Source: Ligilactobacillus cholophilus
GTDB lineage: Bacteria > Bacillota > Bacilli > Lactobacillales > Lactobacillaceae
Reading direction: 5' to 3'
Assembly: GCF_030389495.1 (NCBI RefSeq)
Contig: NZ_CP127832.1
Location: 1,488,001-1,552,000 of the forward strand
Length of the DNA: 64,000 nt
Shown: one piece after another, positions 1-10,700 of the stretch
Layout of the letters: each line of letters starts with the position of its first letter
Position numbering within the stretch: position 1 is the first letter of the stretch
Made by a program: the position numbers and the translations under genes
Notes under the pieces: generated by a model
The model's database searches: none
What the model was told of the DNA's origin: nothing
The model's input: the letters and a program-made list of their open reading frames with translations, nothing else

Positions 1-575
1 TGGTATATTCACCAATTAAGTCATTTATTCTTGGAAGTGATTCAAGATTATTACCAGAAAAGTTAACAGCATTAAATAAAAAGGGGATGCCAGCAAACGC
101 AATGTGGCTCCAAGCAACAATCGTATGTACGATTATGTTTTTCATTGCATTTGGTGGTGATGCAGCTAACCAATTCTATACAGTATTGATGGATATGATG
201 AACGTTTCTTCAGCAGCACCATACTTATTCTTAATTGGAGCATTCCCATTCTTTAAGATGAAGAAAAATATTGATCGTCCATTTGTATTTTATAAGAACA
301 AGACTTTTGCAGTCGTAGTTTCAATCATTGTGTGGTTAGTGGTTGCAACTGGAATTATCTTTACATGTATTGAACCAATTTTCTCACATGATTATTCAAC
401 AGCATTTTGGACAGCCTTTGGTCCTGTATTCTTTGGAATTGTTGGTTGGACAATTTATGCATGTTCAGAAAAGAAACTCTCAATGCCATATGTTGAAGCA
501 CGAGGGCAATTAGAAGTGGTTCCAATTGAAATTGATGAATCAGAGGAAGATTCAAAGGATTCACATGATTTATAA
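1..575 (+). CDS. APC-family amino acid permease, C-terminal part
   Basis: The frame is open from the left edge (codons begin at base 3), so this is the 3' part of a gene that starts outside the window. The visible part is about 190 residues with several hydrophobic membrane segments separated by short charged loops (KMKKNIDRP), ending in an acidic tail (EIDESEEDSKDSHDL). This is the usual end of an amino acid-polyamine-organocation transporter, which moves amino acids across the cytoplasmic membrane. The substrate cannot be told from this fragment. The gene is followed directly by a hairpin terminator. Family assignment is fairly sure; substrate is unknown. Confidence 0.8.
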   Translation, partial: VYSPIKSFILGSDSRLLPEKLTALNKKGMPANAMWLQATIVCTIMFFIAFGGDAANQFYTVLMDMMNVSSAAPYLFLIGAFPFFKMKKNIDRPFVFYKNKTFAVVVSIIVWLVVATGIIFTCIEPIFSHDYSTAFWTAFGPVFFGIVGWTIYACSEKKLSMPYVEARGQLEVVPIEIDESEEDSKDSHDL

Positions 576-592
576 TATTGAAATGTAATTTG

Positions 593-627
593 AATGAGGT
601 TATGTTTTTTCATAACCTCATTTTTAT
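593..627 (+). terminator. Rho-independent terminator after the permease
   Basis: A 12-bp stem (AATGAGGTTATG pairing with CATAACCTCATT) encloses a T-rich loop and is followed by a T run. It ends the permease transcript 18 bp after the stop codon. Confidence 0.85.
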
Positions 628-743
628 ATTCAAAAAATACCGATTATATTAAAATAGAATAAGAATATAACGGATGAGGTCGTAACAATAGTTAGGGCCT
701 CCTCTTTTGTTTATAGAATATGTTAAATGAAAGAAGGAATAAA

Positions 744-1544
744 GTGAAAGTTGGAATATATACTAATAAATTAACATCTTCACAAGTAACAAAACATAAA
801 TTAACTGAGTTGCTTTTACAAAATGGATTTGAAATTAATGATAAAGAACCAGACGTTGTGATTACTTTAGGTGGAGATGGTACATTGCTAGCTGCATTTC
901 ATCATTATATTAAGCAACTAAATCAAATTCGTTTTACTGCAGTAAATACAGGTCATTTGGGTTTTTATACGGATTGGCAAAATAGTGAAATAGAACAACT
1001 AGTTGAAAGTCTCAAAAAGGATGATGGTAAATCAGTTTCATACCCATTATTGAAAATAATAGTGCATTTTAATCAAACTAATCGTCAACCAAAAACATAT
1101 TTAGCATTGAATGAATCAATTTTACAAAAAATTACTTCAACGTTGATTGCTGATGTTTATCTTGGTGATCAGCTATTTGAACATTTTCGTGGCGAAGGGT
1201 TATGTATTTCAACGCCGACGGGATCAACAGCATATAATAAGTCCGTTGGAGGAGCAATTGTAAATTCTAGTTTGAAAATACTGCAACTAACAGAAGTAGC
1301 TTCAATTAATAATATTATGTTTCGAACATTAGGTTCACCAATGATTATTGGCCCAGAAGACAAATTAACCATTGTACCTTCAGCTAAATCTGATTACTTT
1401 TTGACTGTTGATTCGGAAAGTTATCAATGTAATCAAATTTCGCGTATTGAATTCGCCTTATGCAAACAAGATATCAGATTTGTTAAGTATCGCCATATTA
1501 ATTTTTGGAAGAGAGTACAAAAGTCATTTATTGGTGAGGTTTGA
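744..1544 (+). CDS. nadK: NAD kinase
   Basis: Predicted ATP-dependent NAD kinase, which phosphorylates NAD to NADP in the cytoplasm. The diagnostic GGDGT motif lies near residue 45 (VVITLGGDGTLLAAF), followed by the family motifs NTGHLGF and STPTGSTAYNKSVGG. Length (266 residues) is normal. I chose the GTG at 744 because an AGAAGG ribosome binding site lies 6-11 bases upstream and the product then begins MKVGIYTNK, as in other family members; the in-frame ATG at 720 has no such site and would add 8 residues. A GAGGTC/GGCCTC hairpin followed by CTCTTTTGTTT (676-711) lies just upstream and may be a weak terminator or attenuator. Function is secure; whether this is the only NAD kinase of the genome is unknown. 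Confidence 0.93.
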   Translation: MKVGIYTNKLTSSQVTKHKLTELLLQNGFEINDKEPDVVITLGGDGTLLAAFHHYIKQLNQIRFTAVNTGHLGFYTDWQNSEIEQLVESLKKDDGKSVSYPLLKIIVHFNQTNRQPKTYLALNESILQKITSTLIADVYLGDQLFEHFRGEGLCISTPTGSTAYNKSVGGAIVNSSLKILQLTEVASINNIMFRTLGSPMIIGPEDKLTIVPSAKSDYFLTVDSESYQCNQISRIEFALCKQDIRFVKYRHINFWKRVQKSFIGEV

Positions 1545-1649
1545 TTTGAAATTAATAAATAATGAAATCTTAATTTTTAAGCTTTTTACGCAATATCGTA
1601 TTTTGATATAATATAGATTGTTAAAATATATGGTGGGAAGTATTTGTTT

Positions 1650-2675
1650 ATGACTAATTATATTATTTCGTCTTTAGACTTAAGTAAAAATAATGCTGGT
1701 CCGAAAGCACGAACCGATATAGATTATTTTTTGAAACAACTTGGATTTAAAAATTTGTGTTCTTTTAATTGTCAATCAAGATTCTGGAGACATATCCAGA
1801 AACAACGCTTGATTTGGCATGATATTCCACAAGCACTTAAAAATTTAAAGGGACAAGATGCAACAGTTTTCTTTCAATATCCGATTTATTCGAAAATCCT
1901 CATGAAAAAAATTTTGAAGACTGCAAAGAAAAATGTCAGTCGTTTTTACGTGATCATTCATGATTTAGAATCGTTGCGAATTTTCAAAGATCGAATTGGT
2001 TTTCAAAAATTTGAAGTTAACTTTTTCAATCAAACAGATGGCTTGATTGTTCATAATGAGCGGATGAAGCGAGCATTAAAACAAATGGGCGTCAATGTTC
2101 CAATGATTTCCCTGGAAATATTTGATTATCAAAATGCGGTTCCATTGACTGTCCACAAGAACCACCAAGGAATTGCCTTTGCAGGAAATCTTGCGAAAGC
2201 ACCATTTTTAGAAAAATGGAATTTAAATCAACTAATTAATTTATATGGGCCTCATAAGCAATTACAATATCCCCAAAACGTATATTATCGTGGCGTTTTT
2301 CCGCCAGATCAATTATCAGCACATTTGAATGAAAGCTTTGGATTGATTTGGGATGGGAATGGACTAGATAAGTGTAATGGTATGTATGGTGAGTATCTAA
2401 AATATAATAATCCGCATAAAGCATCACTATATTTAAGTTCAGGGATGCCAATAATTGTATGGAATCAAAGTGCTTTAAGTGATTTGGTTCAAAAATATCA
2501 TGTTGGAATTGCGGTGGAAAAACTACAAGATTTAGATCAAATTTTACCGCAATTGTCAGATGAGGATTATTGTAAAATGCAGAAGAATGCGATGCAATTA
2601 GCCAATCGATTGCGTAAAGGATATTTCATAAAAAGTGCAGTTGAAAAATTACTTAAAAGTAAAAATAAAAAGTGA
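1650..2675 (+). CDS. Glycosyltransferase, galactofuranosyltransferase-like
   Basis: A 341-residue soluble protein resembling bacterial nucleotide-sugar galactofuranosyl/hexosyltransferases with two Rossmann-like halves. The N-terminus MTNYIISSLDLSKNNAGPKA and the C-terminal GMPIIVWNQSALSDLV segment are typical of this group. The start is ATG 1650: GGTGGGAAG lies 9 bases upstream, whereas the TTG at 1644 is too close to it. A UDP-galactopyranose mutase gene 12 kb downstream would supply UDP-Galf, which supports but does not prove the donor. It sits alone between the NAD kinase gene and a bidirectional terminator. Acceptor and exact linkage are unknown. Confidence 0.75.
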   Translation: MTNYIISSLDLSKNNAGPKARTDIDYFLKQLGFKNLCSFNCQSRFWRHIQKQRLIWHDIPQALKNLKGQDATVFFQYPIYSKILMKKILKTAKKNVSRFYVIIHDLESLRIFKDRIGFQKFEVNFFNQTDGLIVHNERMKRALKQMGVNVPMISLEIFDYQNAVPLTVHKNHQGIAFAGNLAKAPFLEKWNLNQLINLYGPHKQLQYPQNVYYRGVFPPDQLSAHLNESFGLIWDGNGLDKCNGMYGEYLKYNNPHKASLYLSSGMPIIVWNQSALSDLVQKYHVGIAVEKLQDLDQILPQLSDEDYCKMQKNAMQLANRLRKGYFIKSAVEKLLKSKNKK

Positions 2676-2706
2676 TAACCAATAAATTGGTTATCACTTT
2701 TTATTT
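2667..2706. terminator. Bidirectional terminator
   Basis: A perfect 10-bp stem AGTGATAACC/GGTTATCACT has A and T runs on both sides, so it can serve both the plus-strand transferase and the minus-strand LTA-synthase-like gene converging on it. Confidence 0.85.
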
Positions 2707-2707
2707 A

Positions 2708-5689
2708 TTAATCTTTTAATCCCATTTTGACAGTATATTGTTTTCCAGCACAAATATCATATTGGAATAATAAATAATCATGCCAGATTTCTTTTTGTTC
2801 ATCAGTCAAATCACTATATGGGATTATTTTCCCATCATCTGTAGTAAATTGAACTAAATCATCTTCATTATCAGAAGATGTTGTTTTTACAGAAAATGAT
2901 GGTAATTTATCGTAAACTTCAGTTAATAATGCTTGATATGGAGTAACTTTAGTATTTGTTTGTTCAGCAACCATAGCTTGAAAATCATTAGGAGTAACTA
3001 TATTAGCTTTTGTAAGACGTTTTGCACCTAAATGTTCCTGAGCATATTTATTAGAATAAATAAAATAATCAGTTTCATGAAGAGCTAAAGAATCTTTTTG
3101 CAAGTTAGCATTAGTATAGATTCCTGGTAAATGATCTCCGTAAAAGACCCAAGTAACAGGCTTTTGAATTTGATCTAATTCATTCATAAATTGTTGAACC
3201 GCATCATCTGTTTTATTAATCCCATATGCAAAATTATTTAATGAAAACTGCATATCGCTGTTTACATTTGAACCAGATGCGCCCATTTTTTCTGAATTAT
3301 TATATACTTTTTTATCATATGGCATATGATTTTGCATTGTTATCAAATTAATAAATAATCCACTCTTAGCTTTTTTTATTTGAGCTAATGCATTAGCATA
3401 TGCAGTTTCATCAGATAAGTAAGGACTGTTATCAATTTTTTTCTGATCTATAATTTTATATTTACTTCCTAAATAATAGAATCGGTCAAATCCCATTTTT
3501 TTATAGACTTCTTTTCGACTATAAAATGTACCTAAATAAGGATGTATAGCTATAGATTCAGGAAAACTTTGAATAAACGAAGGAACAACTTTTAATCGAT
3601 CTACTAACTGAGTATATGGTGTTGAAAGCATAGGTGAAAAATTACATGTAGCTAATCCTGTAAGCGTCATATACTCAATATTGGCAGTTCCTCCACCATA
3701 AGTAGAACTTAACATTAACCCAGAGGTATTATTTTTTTTAATATTTCTAATATTAGGAATAGGATCTTTACTAAAAGTAACACCTGATAATCGGGTCGGA
3801 TCAGCGAAACTTTCACTTAAATTAAAGATTACAATTTGGTCTTTAAATGAATTATTCCGTTGTTTATTAATTTCTTTTGCTTCTTGAGAATATTTAGAAT
3901 ACAACTTTTGCATCTCTTCTTTTGAATAACCATGAGGTTTATCCATTATTGTAATGCCAATATTATTTAAAAATTGAATTATAGGACCATTTTTCATAAC
4001 TCCAGTCCATTGATCCTCAAAAACAGGCTCATTACCTAAACCTTTTGAAATAATAGAAATTGGATTATTTTTTACATTTAAAAAGTTAACACTTAAAAAA
4101 AGTATGGGGATTAATAAAATCCAAAAAATTCGATTTTTTAAGCTTTTTCCTGATACCTTTTTCTTTCGTTCTAAATATATAATTGATCCAATTGCAATAA
4201 TAATACCAATCACAGTAATAATAATGAGTTTAAAATTTATCATTTTAAGTAACTCATTGATAGCAACTAACTCAGATAAATCCGATGGTATAATTGGTTC
4301 ATTTCGAGATTGGATTTTTAAATAACTAGCTATAATTCCAATAATATATATTATTCCTACTGAAATAGAGGAAATCCAAAAGCGATTTGTTAATGCAAAG
4401 ATAAATCTAAATACGCCAATTACAACTAATGTATTTAATATAACTAGCATTTGTCGTGGACCAAAAGTATATGTAAACACATTATAAAGGATTGTGAGAT
4501 TTGAGTGTACTTTAAAATTATCACTAACAGCAACAAACGAAATATATGAAAGTATATATGCACAAAGGATTCCAATTAAATACAATCGATGATTCTTAAT
4601 CCATAACTTAAAGTTTTGATATTTATTAGGACCCCATTCTTGGATATTGTATATATTACAATTATTCCAATGTTTATCAATTGTTAATGTAATTCGAGAA
4701 AGCTTTTCTAATAGATAAATTACGCATGCAATAACAAAACATCCTAAGATTATCAATAGAGTTTGCTCTAAATTAGGAATTAAAACTTTGTGAATTATTT
4801 TATTGTACGTACTATTATTATAATTTGAAATTATTCCTTTAAAGATATCAGATGTTCCGCATATGATAGTTAGTATAATGAAATAAATAACTGTATCTGA
4901 ATATTTTTTTAAATTCTTCAAAAGAGAATGACTTAAGATAGTGACAACTATACAAGCTGTTAAAATTTGAAAACCAGAATTTGAAACAGAAAAACGATCA
5001 GCAGTTGATAAATTAAAGTGCTGACTCCAAGACAATGCTGGCATAATAGTAATTATTAATTCATTAAAAATAATGATAAAAGCACCTTGAATAATATTTT
5101 TTCTATCTATTTTCTTATCTTTTAGATTATTAATTTCAATTCCCCAACAAATTAGTAATAATCCATAAACTGTAGAATTTATGTCATTTGTTCCTAAGAT
5201 TTTTTCGTTAAATACTGTAGGAAGGATTGTTAGGATTATAAGTGCAGGAAGATAAAATAAGTGGATTTTAGCAGCACATTTTTTTAATAAAGGCATTAAT
5301 ATAATTCCAAATAAAATTCCTGTAAGAATTGGGTATGTATTTCTTAAAATAGGAAAAAGTGCATTATAAAAATCAGATAGCACGAATGATTTATTAGCAA
5401 AAAGTTTAATTAAAAGTATGATTAAACTACTAAACCAAATTGTTATCCAACTCTTAATAACTGTACTTAATGAAGTATTAAAATGACTAAGATAGTATCC
5501 AAGAAGGATTACAGAAATATCAATACCTAAGTTGGATATTCCTAAAAAGAATTGCCAAATAAAATTTGTATTAACTGTATTGAGAGAAGTGGCTACATTT
5601 ACATTTTGGAAAAAGAGCACACTAAATATAAATAGGAATAAACTAGAAAAACTTATCAAAATTAAATTTATATTTTTTTTGATATTCAT
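2708..5689 (-). CDS. Large membrane protein: acyltransferase-3-like N-terminus plus LTA-synthase/sulfatase-type C-terminus
   Basis: A 993-residue protein. The N-terminal third has about ten membrane segments and a phrase (LGISNLGIDISVILLGYYL) resembling acyltransferase family 3; a second hydrophobic block follows near residues 370-560. The C-terminal ~400 residues are an alkaline-phosphatase-fold domain of the LtaS/phosphoglycerol transferase kind: GGGTANIEYMT (probable catalytic Thr near 665) and YGDHLPG (metal-binding Asp-His near 848). It probably adds phosphoglycerol or a related group to a surface polymer outside the membrane. The first membrane segment ends LFIFSVLFFQN, without the His usually seen in active acyltransferase 3. 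I chose ATG 5689 (GAGG 8 bases upstream) over an ATG 66 bases earlier. LTA synthases are normally about 600-720 residues, so the N-terminal block is extra. Substrate is not known. Confidence 0.75.
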   Translation of the reverse strand: MNIKKNINLILISFSSLFLFIFSVLFFQNVNVATSLNTVNTNFIWQFFLGISNLGIDISVILLGYYLSHFNTSLSTVIKSWITIWFSSLIILLIKLFANKSFVLSDFYNALFPILRNTYPILTGILFGIILMPLLKKCAAKIHLFYLPALIILTILPTVFNEKILGTNDINSTVYGLLLICWGIEINNLKDKKIDRKNIIQGAFIIIFNELIITIMPALSWSQHFNLSTADRFSVSNSGFQILTACIVVTILSHSLLKNLKKYSDTVIYFIILTIICGTSDIFKGIISNYNNSTYNKIIHKVLIPNLEQTLLIILGCFVIACVIYLLEKLSRITLTIDKHWNNCNIYNIQEWGPNKYQNFKLWIKNHRLYLIGILCAYILSYISFVAVSDNFKVHSNLTILYNVFTYTFGPRQMLVILNTLVVIGVFRFIFALTNRFWISSISVGIIYIIGIIASYLKIQSRNEPIIPSDLSELVAINELLKMINFKLIIITVIGIIIAIGSIIYLERKKKVSGKSLKNRIFWILLIPILFLSVNFLNVKNNPISIISKGLGNEPVFEDQWTGVMKNGPIIQFLNNIGITIMDKPHGYSKEEMQKLYSKYSQEAKEINKQRNNSFKDQIVIFNLSESFADPTRLSGVTFSKDPIPNIRNIKKNNTSGLMLSSTYGGGTANIEYMTLTGLATCNFSPMLSTPYTQLVDRLKVVPSFIQSFPESIAIHPYLGTFYSRKEVYKKMGFDRFYYLGSKYKIIDQKKIDNSPYLSDETAYANALAQIKKAKSGLFINLITMQNHMPYDKKVYNNSEKMGASGSNVNSDMQFSLNNFAYGINKTDDAVQQFMNELDQIQKPVTWVFYGDHLPGIYTNANLQKDSLALHETDYFIYSNKYAQEHLGAKRLTKANIVTPNDFQAMVAEQTNTKVTPYQALLTEVYDKLPSFSVKTTSSDNEDDLVQFTTDDGKIIPYSDLTDEQKEIWHDYLLFQYDICAGKQYTVKMGLKD

Positions 5690-5816
5690 ATAAAAGGCCT
5701 CACAAATATAAAAATTAAATATATAAATGTTATATATTAATGAATAAACAATCACGCACTATTATATCATAATTATTTATTAATTCAGACGAGATAAAAT
5801 AAAACATTATATATTT

Positions 5817-5825
5817 TGGTATAAT
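5817..5825 (+). promoter_or_regulatory. Extended -10 promoter candidate
   Basis: TGGTATAAT is a perfect -10 hexamer with an upstream TGn extension, 39 bases before the start of the split membrane protein gene. The -35 region is poor, as is allowed for extended -10 promoters. Confidence 0.45.
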
Positions 5826-5863
5826 ATATTTATGAATTTATAAATCGAAATGAGGATGTATTG

Positions 5864-7610
5864 TTGAAACAAGAAGAGCATACATTAAAAAAAACTATTT
5901 TAATTAATACTGGTATTGTTATATCATTCTTGATATTGACATTTATTTTTATGCAATCATTTATAGAAATCAATAAATTTAATATTGTTTCAGATAGTAG
6001 TTTTCATTTATCAAGAGCAAATGAAATTTATGAAAATTTGAAAAGTGGTAGTCTGTTCACATATATTGCTACACATACTTTTAGTCATAGTGGAGTGGGA
6101 ACTTTTTTATTTTATCCATCATTATTTCTATATATACTAGCATTTTTAAGATTAATATTTAATCCAATCACTTCAATATACATTTGGATTGGAATATTTA
6201 TGTTTTTAACACTAATTGTAGCATTCTATTCTATGATGAGTTTTTCTAAAAATAGAAAGAGAAGCTATATATTTTCAATTATATATACGCTTATACCATA
6301 TCATCTATATTTAGGTTTATGGAATGGAGTTTGGGGAGAGTATATTGCATATACTTTCTTGCCATTAGTTTTCTTAGGTATATATATACCATGTATTGTG
6401 GGGAGATTTCCATAAATGGCCAATTTTAGCTGTAGGAATGTCTTTATTATGCTATAGCCATATCGTTAGTGTTTATATTGCTACATTTTTATGTTTGTTT
6501 TTATTTATTTGCAAATTAATAGTTGCCAAAATCACTAAAAGTCGCTTTGTATCTCTAATAAAGAGTGGATGTTTAGCAATATTGTTAAGTGGATGGGAAT
6601 TTATTCCTTTCTTAACAGATTATCTAGGTGGTGACATTCACGCTCCTCAAGAACAATTTTGGTTTTTGAATAATTTTAGTGATTTAGTTACTAGTTCATT
6701 TCAGAATGTATGTGGTGGAGATGTTTTAAATGGGCGATCATTAGGAATTTTACTTATAATCACATTATTTGTAGGATGGTTATTTGTAAAAAATGATGCA
6801 ACAAATCTCTTAATTTATGTATTGGGAGTAACTTTAGCTCTTTGTTCTACAACATTTATTGATTGGACATCATTATCTCATAACGAATTAATAATGAATA
6901 CAATTGGAAATATACAGTTTCCATTTAGACTGGTTCCATACGCAGGATTATTTTTGTCAGTGATTGCTTCATTTGTTATTTGTAATATTATAGATGGCAT
7001 TACAAGCAATAATTATAAACAAATATTAGTAATCATTTCATTTGTCTTGATAAGTGTTTGTGGATATTTTGGAACAGTGCAACCAGCACTTGATCGAATT
7101 ACTCAAAATGTTTCTGAGAAGTATTTGAAAAAGACTGAAAGTAAACAAACCATTCCAGATGATGTGGTTATAGATAAATATAATTACAATGCTATTTTTG
7201 ATTATTTAACTCAAACGGGAGAAACAGATTATTATTCTGAAAAAGCATATAATAATGCTACATCAATTATAAATAATATTGTGTACGTAAATGGAAAAGA
7301 ATCAAAATTAATAGCAGAGTATAAACCTAATAAGATTATTTATATGATACATGCTCAAAAGGGAGATAAGATTGATTTACCAGTTATAGCGTATAAACTT
7401 ACCTCTGTAAGTGATAATGGTAAAAAAGTAAAATTCAATCAAAGTAAACGAGGAACTGTAGAAATTTTGGCAAGGACGAATGTCAATAGAATAGAAGTGA
7501 GCTATAAACCAATAGTGTTATACTATGTAATGATGTTTATTGCGTTGTTAAGTTGGTTTGGAGTTATTTTTTATCAAGTTAAGAATGTTAAAAATAGATT
7601 AATTTATTAA
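5864..7610 (+). pseudogene. Multi-pass membrane protein (GT-C-like, PTPS-related type), split by a frameshift in a TA repeat
   Basis: Two overlapping open frames (5864-6415 and 6396-7610) together encode about 580 residues of one polytopic membrane protein. The first half has the early D..FHLSR motif after membrane segment 1, as in large GT-C-like/'6-pyruvoyl-tetrahydropterin synthase-related' membrane proteins near Lactobacillus polysaccharide genes. The break is in a (TA)5 tract at 6379-6388: frame one reads FLGIY then IPCIVGRFP and stops; reading out of the tract in the other frame gives YHVLWGDFHKWPILAVGM, which continues the protein. Adding one TA or removing two restores a single frame. 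Start is TTG 5864 with GAGG 8 bases upstream. It may be a dead gene, a phase-variable gene or a sequencing error. Function would be sugar transfer or polymer handling at the membrane, by inference only. Confidence 0.75.
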
Positions 7611-7736
7611 GACCTTTTTTGAATAGTATTAAGACAATTCAAATTTTAAGTTAATTGCTAGATATTAGATATTATTTGTGTGAGAATAGATAAATATTAA
7701 AGGAATTGCTTATAGAAATTAGAAAGGTAAAAAAAA

Positions 7737-10700
7737 TTGGAACGTAAGAAAAGATATAAGATGTACAAAGCTGGAAAAAATTGGGTATTTGCACCAATTG
7801 TTTTCTTTGGTTTAACTTTTTTAGATGGTAATGCAAATGTTGTAAAAGCAGATAATGTTAATTTAGTATCAACAAGCAGTTCTGCTCAAACAGAATCTGC
7901 TACATCTGCAAGTAGTTTGCAACAACGTGAAGTTACATTATCAAGTTCAAGTCAATCAGTAAGCTCAAGTAGTCAAGATAGTTCAAGTGTAAGTAAGCAA
8001 GAAACTGCAAGTTCATCAAGCGAAGTTTCTTCATCTGTAGCTGTTTCCTCATCATCAGCTACATCATCACAAAGTGAACAAGTAAGTGATTCAAGTTCCT
8101 CAAATGCTACTAAGGAAAGTTCATCAGTTAAGGCGGCTGAAAGTAGTCAAGATAGTAGCTCTTCAAATAGTCAAGTAAGTAGTAGTTCAAGTGAAAATTC
8201 AGCTATTCAAAGTGATAAAAATGAATCACCATCTGATTCATCAAGTTTATCAAGTAGTAGTCAAAGTGCTGAATCATCAGCAACAACTTCAGATGAAAGT
8301 AGTTCAACAGAATCATCATCTTCTTCAACTGTAGATAAAGCTGATCAATCAGATACTTCATCAGAAAGCAATTCTACTGAAGAAAAAACTGATATTACAT
8401 CTGAGGTTTTAGAACAAAATAAAGAAATTTTGGAAAATAATAATGGAGTAGTTGCTGAAGATAAGGTGATGACTGCTGGTGATACTAGTCGTTCAGAAGC
8501 AACTTATGTTCCTAATCGATCAATGGGTGTTGACGTATCAAGTTATCAAGGTACAGATTTAACTAAGTATGCAAATGCTGGAGCTAAGTTTGCAATTGTT
8601 AAATTAACTGAAGGTACAAACTATACTAACCCTAATGCAAAAGGACAAATTAGTTCTGCTAAATCTCATGGAATGATGGTTCAAGGTTATCATTATGCTC
8701 ATTTTGGTGGAGATAAGTCTAAAGCAATCACAGAAGCTAATTATGCAATTAATGCCGCAAAGCAATTAGGATTACCAGCAGGATCCTATTTAGCATTAGA
8801 CTTTGAAGAAGGTTTCTGGGGTGTTAGTGCAAACACAGCAGCTGCAATTGAATTTATGCAAAGAATAAAAGATGCAGGTTATATTCCATTGTTGTATGCA
8901 TCATCATCAATGCTAACATCATATTTTAATCTTTCACAAATTATTAGTAAGTTTGGGACTTGCTTGTGGGTAGCGGCATACCCAAATGGTTCACAAGTTT
9001 CAACAGATTCTCCTAATTTTAATTACTTTCCAAGTATGGATGGTGTTTTAATGTGGCAATTTACTGATAATTGGAAAGGTATGAATGTTGATTCAAGTAT
9101 TAACGTTAAACCATTACAAACATCATACACTGGCGAAAAGCAAGTAAATGGACATTGGCAATATTATAAAAATGGAGTAGCTGTAAAGAATAGTTTTGTA
9201 AGCATTCCAGGTCAAAATAAAACATGTTACTATGATGGAAATGGAAACATGGTTTATGGTGAACAACAAATTAATGGTCATTGGTACTACTTTAATACGA
9301 CGACTGGAGCAATGGCTAAGGGAATTACAAATATTGGCTATAAAACTTGTTACTATAATAGTCAAGGCCAAATGCAGTATGGTGAACAACAAGTAAATGG
9401 TTCATGGTACTACTTTGATAAGTCTACTGGAGCAATGGCTAAGGGACTTAAAAATATTGGTTATAAAACCTGTTATTATAATAGTCAAGGTCAAATGCAA
9501 TATGGTGAACAACAAGTGAATGGTTCATGGTATTACTTTGATAAGTCTACTGGAGCAATGGTCACAGGACTTAAAAATATTGGCTATAAAACTTGCTACT
9601 ATAATAGTCAAGGCCAAATGCAATATGGTAAACAAGAAATTAATGGAAAAACATATTATTTCAATAAAACTACTGGAGCAATGCTAGTAGGACCACAAAG
9701 TATGGCACAGTTTGGAGACGATCATATTTATGGATTTGATGAAAATGGTCAAAAAGTATATGGTCAACTTCATTATAATGGGCACTGGTATTTATTTGAT
9801 AAAACTACTGGAATAATGCAAACTGGATTCCAAAATTTAAGTTCATATGGTCAAAATAAAACAGTATATTATGATCCTCAAAATGGTCAGATGCAATATG
9901 GCGAAAAGAAAATAAATAATGCATGGTACTATTTTGATAAATCTACTGGAGCAATGGCTACAGGATTGACAAATATTGGATATAAGACATGTTACTATAA
10001 TGCAAATGGTCAAATGCAATATGGTGTTCAAGAAATAGACGGGAAGAAATACTATTTCAATAGTGGTACTGGAGCAATGCAGACAGGATTAATCAAGGAT
10101 AATGGAAATATCTATTATGCAGATGCAAATGGTGTTCTTCAAAGTGGTGAAAAGAAGATCGATGGCTCATGGTATTACTTCGATAAAGGCACTAATAAAG
10201 CAGCTACAGGATTGACAAATATTGGATATAAGACATGTTACTATGATGCAAACGGTCGAATGCAATATGGTGAAAAGAAAATAAATAATGCATGGTACTA
10301 TTTTGATAAATCTACTGGAGCAATGGCCACAGGATTGACAAACATTGGATATAAGACATGTTACTATAATGCAAATGGTCAAATGCAATATGGTGTTCAA
10401 GAAATAGATGGAAAGAAATACTATTTCAATAGTAGTACTGGAGCAATGCAGACAGGATTAATCAAGGATAATGGAAATATCTATTATGCAGATGCAAATG
10501 GTGTTCTTCAAAGTGGTGAAAAGAAGATCGATGGCTCATGGTATTACTTCGATAAAGGCACTAATAAAGCAGCTACAGGATTGACAAATATTGGATATAA
10601 GACATGTTACTATGATGCAAACGGTCGAATGCAATATGGTGAAAAGAAAATAAATAATGCATGGTACTATTTTGATAAATCTACTGGAGCAATGGCCACA

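Noticed and set aside
676-711. Hairpin before the NAD kinase gene as a riboswitch
   Set aside because: It is only a 6-bp stem with a G-U pair and a short T-rich tail; more likely a weak terminator. No larger conserved structure is visible.
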